Part shown: positions 26,301 through 38,769 of the stretch, piece after piece | Numbering within the stretch: the stretch's first letter is position 1 | Layout of the letters: the number at the start of each line of letters is the position of its first letter | Source of the DNA: Rhytidiadelphus loreus | Lineage: Eukaryota; Streptophyta; Bryopsida; Hypnales; Hylocomiaceae | NCBI GenBank assembly: GCA_947034895.1 | Contig: OX344763.1 | Coordinates: forward strand, 63,321,093-63,385,092 | DNA: 64,000 nucleotides | Direction: 5' to 3' | Position numbers and translations under genes: made by a program | The notes under the pieces: generated by a model | The model's input: the letters and a program-made list of their open reading frames with translations, nothing else | The model's database searches: none | Told to the model about the DNA's origin: nothing

Positions 26301-27331
26301 ATTACAAAACAAATTTGGTAATGGATACAGAAAATATAGTAGAATAATTGATAAAGGCAAAAGAGTACAAAGTTGTTCTCACCCGAAAAACAAATGACAT
26401 GAAGACCTCCACCGGCATGGAGTACCAAGTTTTCTTCACTTTTAAAGCTCCACAACGTTTGACCTCTGATGGTCTGAGCATCTCATTGAACCTTTCCATA
26501 GGGAAAAGACCATACTTCTGAACACGATACAATATGTGTACCAGATTAGTCTTCACATGGGAGTCTTCTGTTGATCTGCAATTCATACAAGGACACTAAG
26601 TCATAACTCAACAATACATTTGGAAGTCATACAAAACAAACGAAGACTGAAAAGACAAAGGAAAAAATGAAATGCAGTACTCACTTATTTATGTCATGCA
26701 TGACCAATTCAATCTTCCCCTTCGTATCCAACACGATGGAGTCAACGCTACAATGCCAATCTTGTGAGGTGGAATGAAGTCTGGCAATATGGTTCATCCA
26801 TGCCAAGCGTCGGTGATTCCCATCACAAACGTAGAACTTCAAGTTCTTCAAGAAACTGAGCATAGCCATAGACTCCACATACTTGTTGAAGATGTCATTC
26901 TTTTCCTTCCATAGCCGGCCCCATGCATCCATTTCCTCTTTTGTGAACTCCACGCTTTCTCCGGCCTCATTTGTAGTCGTCACATAGAATACTGCTGCTC
27001 CATCTCGATATCTGTTGACAAATTCTTGCTCAAGCTTGATAAGGTTGCAAGAGAGGGTTGGCCACACCATGGGCATCAGCACAAGTCTGCAAAGTGGAAT
27101 TTGCAGCCCAAACAAATTCTTTGGCTTCATTCTAAGGGATGCGATTGTAGCCACCAAGTCTACCTTCTGGAGTCTTCGGAGCTCATCTTCCAACAACTCC
27201 TTCTCTTTGTCTTCCACAAAGTCTTCTTCACCTTCACGTTCATCTCCAATCTCTGGTTGCTCGGTGTCATCTGTTCTTGGAGTCTCTATAATTTGCTCCA
27301 CTTGTGATAAATTGACAGGGGACACATCCAT

Positions 27332-28411
27332 CTGAAAAAGGAAAATAGAAGATTCATCAAGATTGAACAAATTACAAAATTCGAATCAAATCCAAAATAA
27401 ATAAAAATTGCTTCAAAATAAAACAAAAAACAATAATATGAGCGTGAAAGTGCAGCAACATACTGGGAATAAAATATTTAGGATTATAAACAAAAATTTA
27501 TAGTCATAGGTACATTAGACATGCTAGGGTCTACATGATTATGACTAAAAGTTAATTCCAATCAAATGGAATCAATCAATGTCTACATCATCATCTTTAT
27601 CTGAACTCAAGAAACACTATATTCATTAATTTGGGAGTTTGGGACCCTCTCAAAATAATATATCTATTTAGATGCTAAAAATTGAATGTTGGATTTAGAC
27701 AATTTAGGTTGATATACACTAAATTCATTCATATCATTAGAGCAATTTCCATTAAAATGAGAGTTTTTTGAGTTATAGAGTCTTGCAATACATTTCATTC
27801 TTTGTAATAGCAATTTGTGATTCATATAAGTGAAGATCATTTCCTATCTTGAACACCAAGTCATGTCATCTGCGGTTGGTTGTAAAAGATCATTTTTCTC
27901 ATCCAAGCGGTCCGGGTTCGATTCCCATTGAATTCGTATGAGCGCATGACAAAAATACATGACTTGGTGTTGCTAAGTGAGCTTTGCAAGCAAAAAAGTT
28001 GTAACCTCCAACCGTCCCCCTATCCTAAATGTGACAAGTGCTTAACATGTTAACAAAATAAAAAGTGGGTATACCCACTACTTTTTTGGTTTTTATTCAA
28101 AGTAGAATTCCAAATGAAATATACACAATGTGAAATAAAAAAATGAATTGAATGAAAAATAGAGAAAACTGAGCACCATAATATATTACAAAAGATATGA
28201 ATACTAGATGTAAATGCATTATTTTTTCTAAACAAAAAACATACACTTCGAAAGATTTATGCATTAGCAAACATTAATAATATAAATTCAATCGCCCTAA
28301 AGAAATTCCACGTATTCTAATATTTAAATTCCATCAATTCTACAAAATATGACAATGTACTATAATATAATTAGGAAACATCCAACATACATACACACTT
28401 ATCATTAGATA
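27332..28411. other. AT-rich spacer between two minus-strand genes
   Basis: No gene is supported. It contains the tRNA-related fold-back element at 27852-27971 and otherwise AT-rich sequence. The right part is the 3' flank of the DUF7869-like gene. Confidence 0.5.
27852..27971 (+). mobile_element. tRNA-related fold-back element (SINE-like)
   Basis: A perfect 15-bp inverted repeat (AACACCAAGTCATGT at 27852-27866, its complement at 27957-27971) encloses a GGTTCGATTCC box B at 27915-27925 and an upstream TGCGGTTGGT stretch resembling box A, about 40 bp apart as in tRNA genes. No full cloverleaf forms: the T stem has only three good pairs and there is no acceptor stem next to it. I read it as a decayed tRNA-derived element, not a tRNA gene. 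Confidence 0.45.
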
Positions 28412-31251
28412 TCAAGTGTGTGATGCAAGACTCTGGTTGATGACTTCAATTTGAGCAGCCGGGATCTTGATTATGCACCGAACGGCATCTTTTTTTATTT
28501 GTGACCTCCATCCTGTCATCAAAGCGTTCGTATGCTCCCAAACTAGCGGCTCATTTTCATTGACCTTCCAACGCAAACCTCTTTCGCTATCCCATCCAAT
28601 GTAGTAGTTTTGAACATCTTAATTTCTAGATGTTGGACGGAAGTATTAAATGAATATACAATTCGGTTTCTCTGCATTACAGTTTGGATCAAACAATGCC
28701 CTTGCAATCCAAACCGGTCGATTGTCACCATCTGCAGGTCAAATTGCAACGAAATAGCCATTGAAGAGATCACGTCCCACCCTAAAGGATGGTTGTGGGC
28801 AACCTGACAAAGGCCCAACATAGGCATCATCCTCTGCAAACTCTTCATGATCCTCGCCATCTTCGCCTAACTGATCCACCAGAGTCGCTTGAATACGTGT
28901 TATCGGCCAAAAACCGTCTCGCAGAATAGTAGTGCTCGGTACCGGGTTTTGCATTGCCACCCTCACATCATGCCAATAGTGCACTAAATGTTCATAGCGC
29001 CTTCAGTACTTCCCAGTAACTTCTGCATTGCACAAGTTTTCCCAATACTTCTCAAATCCAAATATACCTTTCATAATGTCTTACGCGCCTCTCATGGCTC
29101 CTTATTGAACTGCCGAAGGTACTCCACGCGGCCACAAACTAAGCCCTTCAACATCTTCTTTCCACAACTTAATGCCTCTTCCATCGTCCCCCAACCAGTC
29201 CACGTCAATACACAATAGCTTGTACTTCATGACCGGAGTTCCATTTGAATCTAAATAGAATTTGACTTATTGTGGTCTTGTATGTCCTACGAGGATATCA
29301 CCACCGTCAACAAATGAACCTGCAATGAAGCCCTTGAAATTGGGCACCTCTTCAATTAGGTGAGGAATAGTAGGAATGGATTCCACATCCATGAAAGACT
29401 TCATAAGCGCAGGAACTGTCGGGAAACTCTCCTTCTTCAGTAGCATGCTCCATCTCCCAAACAACGCATCAATATCGTCGTGTGTATGACCAACGATCAT
29501 GAAGTTCACATACACTTCACGAAAAATCTTGTTTGCCACAAGTAGAGACCAAAAACAAAACACATATCTGTTTTTGTTGTCACCCGTGGCATTATCCATT
29601 TACACATTAAGAATAGGTGGCAACAGCGTTGCAGGCACTAAGGTTATTGGTGGTTCAAGAAGTGACGCTTGACACATCTCTTTGCTCTTGAGCACTGCTT
29701 CAAACAATGGTGACGAGCCTGCATTGACAAACAACTGTCTAGAAGAAGACTTTGGTGATTGTTCAAGGTCTCGCAACAACTTTGCCATTGAACCAATGGT
29801 ATAGTTTGAATCATGGGGAAAGAGATCCAATCCATAATGTGCATACTAGACATCACCGTGACCATGCGCAATCATACCAGTGACAGACATGGACAACTTC
29901 ATAAGGCCATCAAGCTCCTTACTTTTGTGAGAGAAGACAGGCGAAGCTATTTTTGCATGATCCATTTTGTCATGCATGATTGTAAGACATTCATGAGGAG
30001 AATTGTGCGACCAATATCGATTCGCATAATAGATCTCTCTGTGAGCCCTAGCAATGGCAAGGTGTTTGTCCAACCTCCGAGACCATAACATAGCGGTTTC
30101 AGAGCCCGCAAGAGTACTCTTCATGAGCTCTCGTAACTTGTCACAAGTACCACAACGAGCAAAATTATCTCCAGGTTGCTTCACATCATACTCAGGAAAC
30201 CTAATAGATCTGATTTTGCTCAAGTTAGATGTAAACACTTCCTTCAGCCCGAATGCAACATTGGTCTTGTTGATCTTTGCCATTTGACCTTTCCATTGAA
30301 AAGTAGCTAGTAAGATTTTGGAGACAACCTTGTCCCCCGACTTCAAAGTTCGGGTACGATGTGGCATGTGATCTGCTTCTTTTTCTAAGATACATTTCAG
30401 AGTAAAAGCCGCTTGTTCTGTGTGCTTTCTTGGCTTCATCAATCCCAAATTACCATACTCCCTGGCTTTACGTCCATCCTTCAAGGCATATTTCTGATAG
30501 CGATAAAAAGTAGACTTAGGGACCCCGGCAATGTGCATCCAAGCTCTCATGCAAACATCTATCTCATCAATTGTAACCACCCTTCTACCTCGCGAGTCTT
30601 GATGCACTTGTCTATGCATTCAGTTTTTATGAAAGCTCTATGCTTGAATGTTGAGTTTTGGTACATGCGCTGTCGGAAAGCTCGAATTTTTTCTCTTGGA
30701 AAAGGTTGTACACAATTTCTACTGCAGTACAATTTACTAGACACCAAGTTGATGGATTCCTGACTGAGAAGGTCCTTCATTTTGATGCAAGTCTCCCGAG
30801 GCGGATTTCGAATGCTACTTGTGTATGATCGGTTGGACTTCAATGAAGGTGGGTTCATATGGCTTGCCAGTAATCGGTTGTGATTATCTCTAGCATCATG
30901 GTCTTGTAGACTTGCTCCACGGCAGTGGACTAGGCGAATAGGCCAAGCTACCAACACACGTACCCTCTCCTGGGGGATATCTACTTCAGAATGAGTCTTG
31001 GAAATGTGCACTACTATATGAGTATCGCCGAGAGGACCGTCGGCACCGAGCACGAGCTCAGAGTTCGCACTGTGACATACACCATCACCAACAAGAGTAC
31101 CTTCCTCATTATAGAGAGTAACAACATTCGTATTCCATAGATGTCGTGGAATTCCCTCACACTCAGGAATGTCAACAGTCATATCATGTTCACTATCTTG
31201 ATCATCGTCAGATCAGAGTACATTGCTGAAAGGATCAATTGTCGAGCCCAT
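28412..31251 (-). pseudogene. DUF7869-like gene, decayed
   Basis: A single-exon frame from ATG at 31251 to TGA at 28412-28414. Recognisable blocks: AWMHIAGVPKSTFYRYQKYA, YGNLGLMKPRKHTEQAA, GDNFARCGTCDKLRELM, HDKMDHAKIASPVFSHKSKE, VTGMIAHGHGDV, then MDNATGDNKNRYVFCFWSLL and NFMIVGHTHDDIDALFGRWS. The last two blocks are the hallmark of the DUF7869 family, which is widespread in mosses, lycophytes and invertebrates and probably transposon-derived; its biochemical role is not known to me. The D.D/H-rich blocks (DKMDH, DNA..DN, GHTHDD) could be a metal-dependent nuclease site, which is inference. Breaks: TGA 31213-31215, a frameshift near 30610, TAG 29846-29848, TAA 29600-29602, TAA 29267-29269, TGA 28739-28741. 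The 5' flank holds six palindromic sites, the nearest about 100 bp upstream of the ATG. Confidence 0.7.
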
Positions 31252-31339
31252 AGTACCTACACAGAAACAATGTGATTTACAGTTAGAAGACAAATCCCCA
31301 AATGTGCTTGTTTAATAAAATGAGCAGTTATTGAATTTA

Positions 31340-31958
31340 TTAGGTTGAGTCGACCTAAACAATGAAACATAGAATATTGCAGAGAAGACGATTTACATAA
31401 CGACAGACCTAACATGAATTCATATGTGTGAAGACATATTTTAGGTCGATTTGACCTAATGTCGTTATATAACTGACTCCCACAAGTACAGAAGGTTTCG
31501 AAAATAAAAAAGATAAGGGTAAGTTTAAATTGTTACAAAGAACATAATAAGCAATATCTACATTAAACCCTAGAGTCAATTCTAATCATGAATTCAGTAC
31601 CATGATTTCATTTAGGTCGAATCGACCTATAAAATTCCTGAATTAAAAATCATTCATGGAAGATTTATCAATTGCTTAGAATTTGGGTATTACATTGTGT
31701 CGGATATACATCAATTTATTTGTGAGATTTAAATGAACATGAAATTCAGAAATCCAACTTTCAGGTCGACTCGATCTGAAATTTATAGTTTGATAAACTT
31801 GTATTGGCATATATGTTGACAATACTAAATGGAACATCGTCATTTAGGTCGAATCGACCTGATTATCAATATCAGTAATAAAGTTCCTTCACTCTGTTTA
31901 AAATATGATCACCATGATGAGGCTCCTCTCTATGTTCAATTAGGTCGACATGACCTGA
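31340..31958. promoter_or_regulatory. Left array: six TTAGGTCGA-N-TCGACCTAA palindromes
   Basis: Nineteen-base near-palindromes at 31340-31358, 31441-31459, 31612-31630, 31761-31779, 31844-31862 and 31940-31958. Centre-to-centre spacing is 101, 171, 149, 83 and 96 bp. Spacers share no sequence. Each copy departs from the consensus at one to four positions. The array lies just upstream of the minus-strand gene starting at 31251, in its promoter or 5' untranslated region. The form (two 9-bp inverted halves around one base) is what a dimeric DNA-binding protein would recognise. Confidence 0.8.
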
Positions 31959-34900
31959 ATGCCTCCGGACTTTCAGGAACTGCAAAGACTGTCTTCTCGT
32001 AATGTCATATTCTGTGTTTTCCGGCGACATATTTGGACAGTCTTCAACTACTACTATACGATTCTCAAATATCATGAACTGGTCCATATTTGAAAGCAGT
32101 ATAGAATGCAGTAGTTACAAGTGCATCATCTCGCAAAATATGTACTCTGTAGAAAACTCTGACTACCTTGAAATACAAAGAAATTCATGAGTTAGAAGGA
32201 GGATATTCATAAGCAAAACCGTAAATCGTAAGGTACATTTGAATGGAAATTTCCCAAGTCACTAAGGATTCTTACATGTCATACCAGAAACATCAAGCGC
32301 CTCAACGAACTACAACAATACAATCATACACACTCTGTGCTTCAACAACTCTTCAGAGAAATCAATAGTAGTGGAAAACAAAAGAGCAGTGCGTAAGCGG
32401 AGCTTCATAGTCGCTTGAGAGGAGAAAAGAAAAACGAAGAAGCCAGAAGTCGACACTACTCAACTACTTCTAGGTGGGAATGGAGATGGTGACAAGTACA
32501 ACAACGAATTTCAAATTCTAAGATGCCATGCCAACAACATTTGTGTTTTTAGTCGAAATTCCTGGAGTAAGTTATTGTTCACTAGGAAAACAACATGGAC
32601 AACTGGTAGCTATCTTTATTCCTTTGCCTTATTTAGGACTGACAGTTCATAGTCTAAATAATTCTGGATTTGGATATTTCGGTTTAGAATAAACTTTTTT
32701 TCTACTTCTTTTTTCAGCTTCCTAAAATTCTCTTTTTTACCCTGGACTGCAGTGTGCTTTAATGATTCCGTAATTGGTCGGAATTTTTCTTGATTCCCTG
32801 AACTATTTTTACTCCTAAATATCCAAGGCCTATTCTGAGCTTTTTGTAATTTGCTCCAAATTGAACAAATTGATAAGTTGTATGATTGTTTTTTGAATTG
32901 TAATTGTACAGAATTTAGGGTTTAGGGGTTAGGATTTAGGGTTTACGGTTTAGGTGTCAAAATTGCAAGAGTAATGTGAAGTCTTTCAATGCTCTTTGCA
33001 AAAGTGAGGATGTAAGAAATTGGTGACTGAGAAAATATGAGGTTTAAGGGCCTAACATGTATAACCTCAATCAATTTATGGCTTCTTCAAATATATTGTA
33101 TAATGATTTAAAATTGAATTTTGAATGTGATTTTTCTCCAAAATCTAGTGTTTTTGAGGCTCATTTCAAGATCTCTCAACACTACGGGTAGTGAAGATTG
33201 CAATGGGTACCCTTGCTCAAATTCTTGAATAGAAAAATCAATATGATTTATTTTTTTGATCAAAATTTTGATGCTAAAACTATAACTCTAGAAGTGTTTT
33301 TCAAAAGTATAAACTACTAAATAGGATTTATTTTTACTTTGACGTTTTGCAAATACTAGATTTTGGTGCCTTGGGCATTTAGAAGTTAAATAATTAGTTG
33401 ACATGTACTTGGGCTACAAATATTCATAACAAAGTCAACAATGTTTAGGAATATTTCCAGCCCAAATTCAAGTCAACTAATTCTTGAAAATATAGCACAA
33501 TTTTATTTTTTAAATTCATCGGAAATGTGATTCTTGTTTAGAGTTGTCCAATTACTTCACTTACCAAAATGTGAATAAAAAGTCAACAAACAAACAAACA
33601 ATATATTGTATATATGTATGATATAAAATATAAATATTAATAAAATTAATAAAAAAATAAATTAATAGTAAATAAATAATCAGGAAATAAGTTAGCAGTT
33701 CTTATTCTATATTCGATTCTATGAACTACATTCTCCATCACAAGGTGTAGAGTTTAAAGTTCAAGGTTTAAGGGCCATATAGGTTTCAGGTACCTTCATG
33801 TGGAAGGGGGACATTCCTATAAAAGGCCTTCCATAAGCTTTCTAATAAATAGAGTCCTAGACTAAGATACACATCCCAAAATAGAGACATTGTCATATCA
33901 AGATATTTGACAATGCCATCACATGAAAACTTGTAATGGAAGCCCAAAGAAGCTAATAAGAATTCACAAGTGAAGATTAAAATCAAGATCTTTGATGGTA
34001 CATTTTTTTGTTCATTACAACTTCAAAGTTAAATAGAAAGGTCATTGAACATCCACTTTAATTTGTATATACTCTAGTACCTTGTATATTTATATGTTGT
34101 TATTTAGACAAAAATATTTGATAAAAAATAAGAATGTGCATCATCCATAATTATTAATCTTATTAGACAGAGAGACAATTTACTTGTAGTACATTTGTGC
34201 TTTTACTAAATTTTTGGTAATTATAGCTTGAAAGGTTGAATTCTAAAAAGGTGACTTCTAATTTTATGGCTCCTACTCACTTTTGAAAGGTGCATTATAC
34301 CTTATTTATTCATGCACTTCACATGTGGACATAATTGCAAAACATACTAATTTAAGACACATTCAGAAGACTTTGAATTTCTCATGATTATTCTTAAATG
34401 AATGAATTTGATAATTACAAAGCATGGTCTTTAACATGATGTATCCTATAGTTCTAATTAATGATTACTTTGTTTTAGGGTATGAGTAGGCAATCAATTG
34501 AAGCATTCATTGTAAAAAGCCAAGAATGAATGAAAATGATTGATGGTTTAGGATTTATTAATGTTATCTACTTATGGAGGTTATTTAAGCATGCACTAAT
34601 TCCGCCTAATTGTTTTTTTTGGAATTATACCAATTATCATCAAGCATAACTGTACACTTTCTTGGGAAAGGCTTACTTAATTTTATAACAATTAAATTTT
34701 ATATTAATGCGCTTCACTTTATATATTCTTTAAAACTCACATGTAGTTTATAGTACAACTCATAGAATTATCAATGGCAGTATGCGTTGAAGAATCCCCA
34801 ATGAACTTCTGATTATTCTATTTAAGAGTTTATATTTATAGAATCATGTAACTATTATTTCTTTCATTGAAAACAAGACGTTAAAGCAAGTCACGTTTTC

Positions 34901-36233
34901 ATTCATTGTACTTTCAGATATTTCAACTTGAGTGCAACTCTTGTAATTGTTACATACATGCATGGAAACGAAAGCCGAGTTGTTTATAATTTCAAAAGTT
35001 ATAATTCATGGAAATGTTCAACGAAATTTGTTTATCTATAATTGACAACAATTGAATGAATTGAAATTCATAAAACCATTGAACTAATTCTTATTAATGT
35101 AAATAAAGAAGGAGAACACATACATTTCTATATGCGTTGAACTTTAATTAGATATTTTAAATGTGAAAAGTATTAGAATTATTAGTGAATTGTGTTCAAA
35201 TAGAACCTCTAGAACTTCTAAAATTTATAAAGAATTCTAATTCCAGGAACTTATTGAGAATTATTTTACTATGCATTTGAATGGGACTTCTATGTCTTTA
35301 ATCAATTAAGTCCCTTAAAATATATTTCATGAATTAGGGCACACATGACATCATGTGTGATTATTTGTTTTGCAAGCTAAAAGCTAGTAGGTCCAAGTAA
35401 TTCACAGAATTTCCTTTAATACTTATTTAATGATGATATAGTTTATTTCCAACCAATGGCTAACTAAGAATTGTTTAATGTACAATAGGAGTCGAATTGT
35501 TTATCCTTGCATTGTATAGTGGGACCAAAAAAACTCTTATAAAGCAGTATGAACTCTAATGATAATTCTTTTTTTTGTAGAGGTAGATGATGTCACCTAA
35601 ACGTACGGATGCATTCCACAATCATATTGAATTACAGTACTGTAAATTAAAATATTAATTTAATGTGAGATACTTATAAATTACATAGTGTGTAACAATC
35701 CATTTTCACTATTTCGTGTATGCTTTACACAACAATTTATGCGTGAGGAAGGTGCACATTATCAATAGGGAAGAGTCATATGAACCGTGGAATTTGAAAA
35801 TACTATATAAGGTTATTGACGAAGTGCTAGGGTATAAATAAGGAAGAGGTGTATTAGCTCTAATTTTTAGGAGGACAATATGAAATCATGAATTATACTT
35901 CTTGAAAAAAAAAAATAAGGTTTCTTTAACAATCAAGTAGCCTTACTACAAGAAAATTACTTTACGAGCCATTAAAGTCATTAAATATATATACCTATAT
36001 TTCAGATTTTACAAAGAGAGGTTCAGGACTCTTAGTTTCAATAGTGATTGAATTAAAAGTATTTAAAATGTAATCCTAAAGTACAACTCTTAATATACTA
36101 TAGAACATTCATAATTTAGTGTGGTTAAAATTTGTAAGGGAACTATTTTTATTTATATAATAAAGATACTACAAGTATTTAAATAATACAAAATATTTTT
36201 AATTCAGCGTAAGGTGCGAAGATGTTGTAATGG

Positions 36234-36289
36234 GTATGAATTCATACTTAAGATTCCCATTTTTTTTATAGATGGGTACGAATTCGTAC
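36234..36289. repeat. Two perfect 14-bp palindromes in a short direct repeat
   Basis: GTATGAATTCATAC at 36234-36247 and GTACGAATTCGTAC at 36276-36289 are each perfectly self-complementary. A third, decayed copy (GAGTATGAATTTGTGC) lies near 36313. The first and third are preceded by similar CGAAGAT..TG..ATG sequence, so the unit was duplicated and symmetry kept in two of three copies. Confidence 0.7.
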
Positions 36290-36739
36290 TAAAGTTTCGA
36301 AGATATCGTGATGAGTATGAATTTGTGCAAAGGTATTTTGATTAATGTTTTTATTTTCATTTTAAGGGAATCAGGATGTGGGCTCCAAGTAAGAAGTAAG
36401 TATCTGAGGTTAAGCGCTTTCAAATTTATTTTTGGTGCATAATCTAGCTTCAAGTTACGAAACTTTGTGAGTTGTATGGCTTCAAAACAAAACCTAGAAA
36501 AACAACTTTGACAATTTCATCTATTACAGTGGTGCAATATAAGGCAACCGGATTTCAAAGAGTCATGCAAAATCTAGGATGTGATCTAAGATGAGTATTT
36601 TACTTTTTTTACTTTTTTATCTCCAAAGTTTTCTATTTTTTTTTTTTTTTAGTCTTCTTATTGAAAAAACACCACCACTAATAGGTACAAATTAGGAGTT
36701 CGTATGATTACTCTAACACTTCTTCCTAAACCTCCTGAA

Positions 36740-36895
36740 TAGAGGGTTGGTTTTGGAATGGGGTTGGGTTTTGGGAGGGGCCAGGTCTCGTGAGGAGGAT
36801 GGGTCTCGGGGGAGGGTGGGTCTTGGAAGGGGTCGGGTCTCATGAGGAGGGCGGGTCTCGGAAGGGGTTGAGTCTCGGGAAGAGGGGGGGAGGAA
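36740..36895. repeat. G-rich minisatellite
   Basis: Five to six degenerate units of about 20-24 bp built on GGGTCTCG..GGAGG / GGTCTTGGAAGGGG, with G runs of up to seven. Pro/Arg-rich frames on the minus strand arise from it. Confidence 0.7.
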
Positions 36896-37600
36896 CATCT
36901 GCTAATTTTTTTTAGGGTTTGGCGCCCAGCTTCTGATTGTTGTAGCTGTGATTGCGTTCTTGTGGAAGTGAGTGATCGCTGCTGCTACTGAAGGTTTGTG
37001 AGGAGGCGGGAGGAGGGCGCTGTTGCTGAAGTTCTGTGAAGTTCAATAGTGTCTCGGGAGGAGGCGGGAAGAGCGCGCTACTGCTATAGGTCGTTGAATT
37101 TTTGGAGTGTCTCGGGAGGAGGCGAGAGGAGCACGTTGTTGAAGCTCAATCACTGCTCCTGCTGTTGGTGAAGTTCAAGCGGGGTGGTGCTCGTGAAGCT
37201 CGTCCGTCGCTGCAATGAATTTCGGAGCATGCACTGCAGGTTTGTATTCAGTTTAATGCTTCATTGTTAGAGTAATTAGCTTTGCTTCATCTTTTACAAT
37301 TGTTTTTTAGAGGGGGGAAAGCTTTCAGTTGGAAGTATTGAGAGTTCGTGCCAAAACTTTCGGTTCACTGTATACAAAGGATGTCATCTGCTTACCACAT
37401 CGTTCAGATGCGCAAGAAAAACAATACATATATATCTGGTTGAGATGTCTGGTGGTCTTTAGAAAGCAGAACCCTATTTCATGCAAGTAGTTGACGATCT
37501 GCCAATGTGACATATATATCACCATTTCAAAATGTTGAAATGCTTGAATAATTCTCTAAAAAAGTTGGTACGATGTTTTGTAATGTAATCCACATTGCAA

Positions 37601-37910
37601 GTGTTGCCACGACACGGTGACCATCCAATTCGGAGCGTTCTAGTTCAAGTTGCCCATGAGCTTATCAATGCGGGTCATCGCTGCTTGGATGTCAGGTTAG
37701 TTTTATCTACACTTCTGCGTTGAGATCGATATTTGTCGGGAAGTTTCGAAATGAGTGTCAGGATTTCTCTTTTGTTTTGATCACCTGCTAGAGTGTCACT
37801 AGTGAATCTAGTGTTTTTTAAATTTAACCGTAACTACATTGGACATGAACAGGACTGTAGAAGAATACAATGTTGGACATGTTGAAGGGGCTTTAAACAT
37901 TCCCTATCTC
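37601..37910 (+). pseudogene. Rhodanese-domain (thiosulfate sulfurtransferase) gene fragment
   Basis: Two exons join cleanly: one ends VQVAHELINAGHRCLDVR at 37695 (AG|GTTAGT), and the next starts at 37853 (CAG|GACTG) with RTVEEYNVGHVEGALNIPYL. This is the N-terminal half of a single-domain plant rhodanese of the STR16/18 type, which moves sulfur from thiosulfate to thiol or cyanide acceptors. The catalytic cysteine loop (CxxGxRS) should follow NIPY by about 40 residues; it is absent, and the frame reaches a stop after about 15 unrelated residues. The fragment lies inside the giant insertion just before the second palindrome array, so it may be a captured host gene piece. Confidence 0.65.
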
Positions 37911-38769
37911 GTGCACTGTATTGAAGATTTCGGTTCCATTGCACCTCTAGCTTCAGGGTTAATTGCCTCCACATTTACATTTCAGTGGTTCCTACTTCAT
38001 TTGGACATTACAATGGGTTTATGTTCCTGCTTCATTTCATCTGGCTTAGAGGTTCTAGGGTTTAAGGTTTCTGATTCATTGCATCTCGCTTCCGCATTTT
38101 AGGGTTTAGGGTTCCGATTGAATTTCGACGTTTGAGTGCTTGCACGCTTTGGTGTGAGTGGTTTTTGCTTTGTGTTTAGGGTTTTAGGTTCCATTCGACC
38201 TTGTCTTGTAGTTTGTGGTTTAGTTAGATTGAAGAATCTGCTGTGCATTTCATTGATTTTGAAAATTTAAATGGGAAAAATTGCCTTGTACAACTATTTT
38301 AGAACTTCCCAGTTCCTGCTACTCATACTTCAGTTTTTGTTCTGCATTTTGTTTAAAGCTTTGTTCAGTACATTGTTCAGTACTTTGTTCAATGTATAGT
38401 TTTTAGTGCGTTATTTTATAGCAGTTTGTCTCATCTATAAGGTGGGCTTATCGGAACGTGTGTATGTGTTTTTGTAAGTTTGTCTTTTAATATTTACATA
38501 TATGTAATGTGCTCAGGTACGTGTACCGGGTTTGGGATTGTTTCTTCATTCTTGGTGATTGAAGTGCATTTGTCTTCCCGTTCTCTAAAAGGTATGATTT
38601 CTTGGTCTAAGTTCTGTATCATTCCTAAACTCTGAATCCATGTCCAGTGTATTTCAAACCATTGTAAATGCTCACATTTAGTGGAATCCGAAGTCAACTA
38701 ACGTAAATTGAGGTCGACTACTATCATTTTAGATTGATTACAGTTTTCTTTACGATTGAAGATGTTGTT
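37911..38769. other. Spacer with TTTAGGG-like units
   Basis: No gene supported. Scattered TAGGGTTTAGGG units near 38057-38190 and repeated TTCCTACTTCAT/TTCCTGCTTCAT phrases. A half site of the palindrome (AGGTCGACT) lies at 38711. This is probably the distal promoter or 5' untranslated region of the rightward gene. Confidence 0.45.

Larger units (their letters stand above)
19323..27331 (-). pseudogene. Spliced ParB-like / DNA N4/N6-methylase-like gene, decayed
   Basis: Eleven exons can be traced leftward: 27331-26685, 26575-26383, 26276-26082, 25991-25776, 25637-25402, 25175-24759, 24654-24304, 24197-23932, 23843 to about 23655, about 19755-19670, and 19584-19323. Most junctions are GT-AG and keep phase. 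Exon 1 has an acidic N-terminus and, near residue 170, FYVCDGNHRRLAWM, which resembles the ParB/sulfiredoxin nucleotide-binding core (xGxHR). Exon 7 has DLIFFDCPENLP, a degenerate methylase motif IV (usually DPPY/W). Exons 8-9 have GDLVLDCTASAG joined to ASITACCGIGRHIVALEE, a motif I glycine loop followed by the acidic strand. Motif IV before motif I is the order of beta-class amino-methyltransferases. The C-terminus is Ser/Glu-rich. Breaks: TAG 25878-25880, TAA 24457-24459, a frameshift near 24890, and a phase mismatch at exon 8. A strong acceptor just before the ATG suggests a non-coding first exon further right. Confidence 0.65.
31959..37600. other. Long AT-rich stretch without a gene
   Basis: No gene supported on either strand. 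32300-32520 could hold transcription start sequence of the leftward gene. 32913-32956 has imperfect TTTAGGG units. 33590-33680 is AT simple sequence. Palindromes at 36234-36289 and G-rich repeats at 36740-36895 are listed separately. 36930-37260 is GC-richer with repeated GTCTCGGGAGGAGGCGRGAGGAG units and may be the 5' end of the rhodanese gene: ATGAATTTCGGAGC followed by a CAG|GTTTGT donor near 37240 would fit a first exon, but this is weak. Confidence 0.45.

Noticed and set aside
27860..27950. Functional tRNA gene
   Set aside because: Box B is good, but the T stem has only three pairs, no acceptor stem adjoins it, and no convincing anticodon arm forms.
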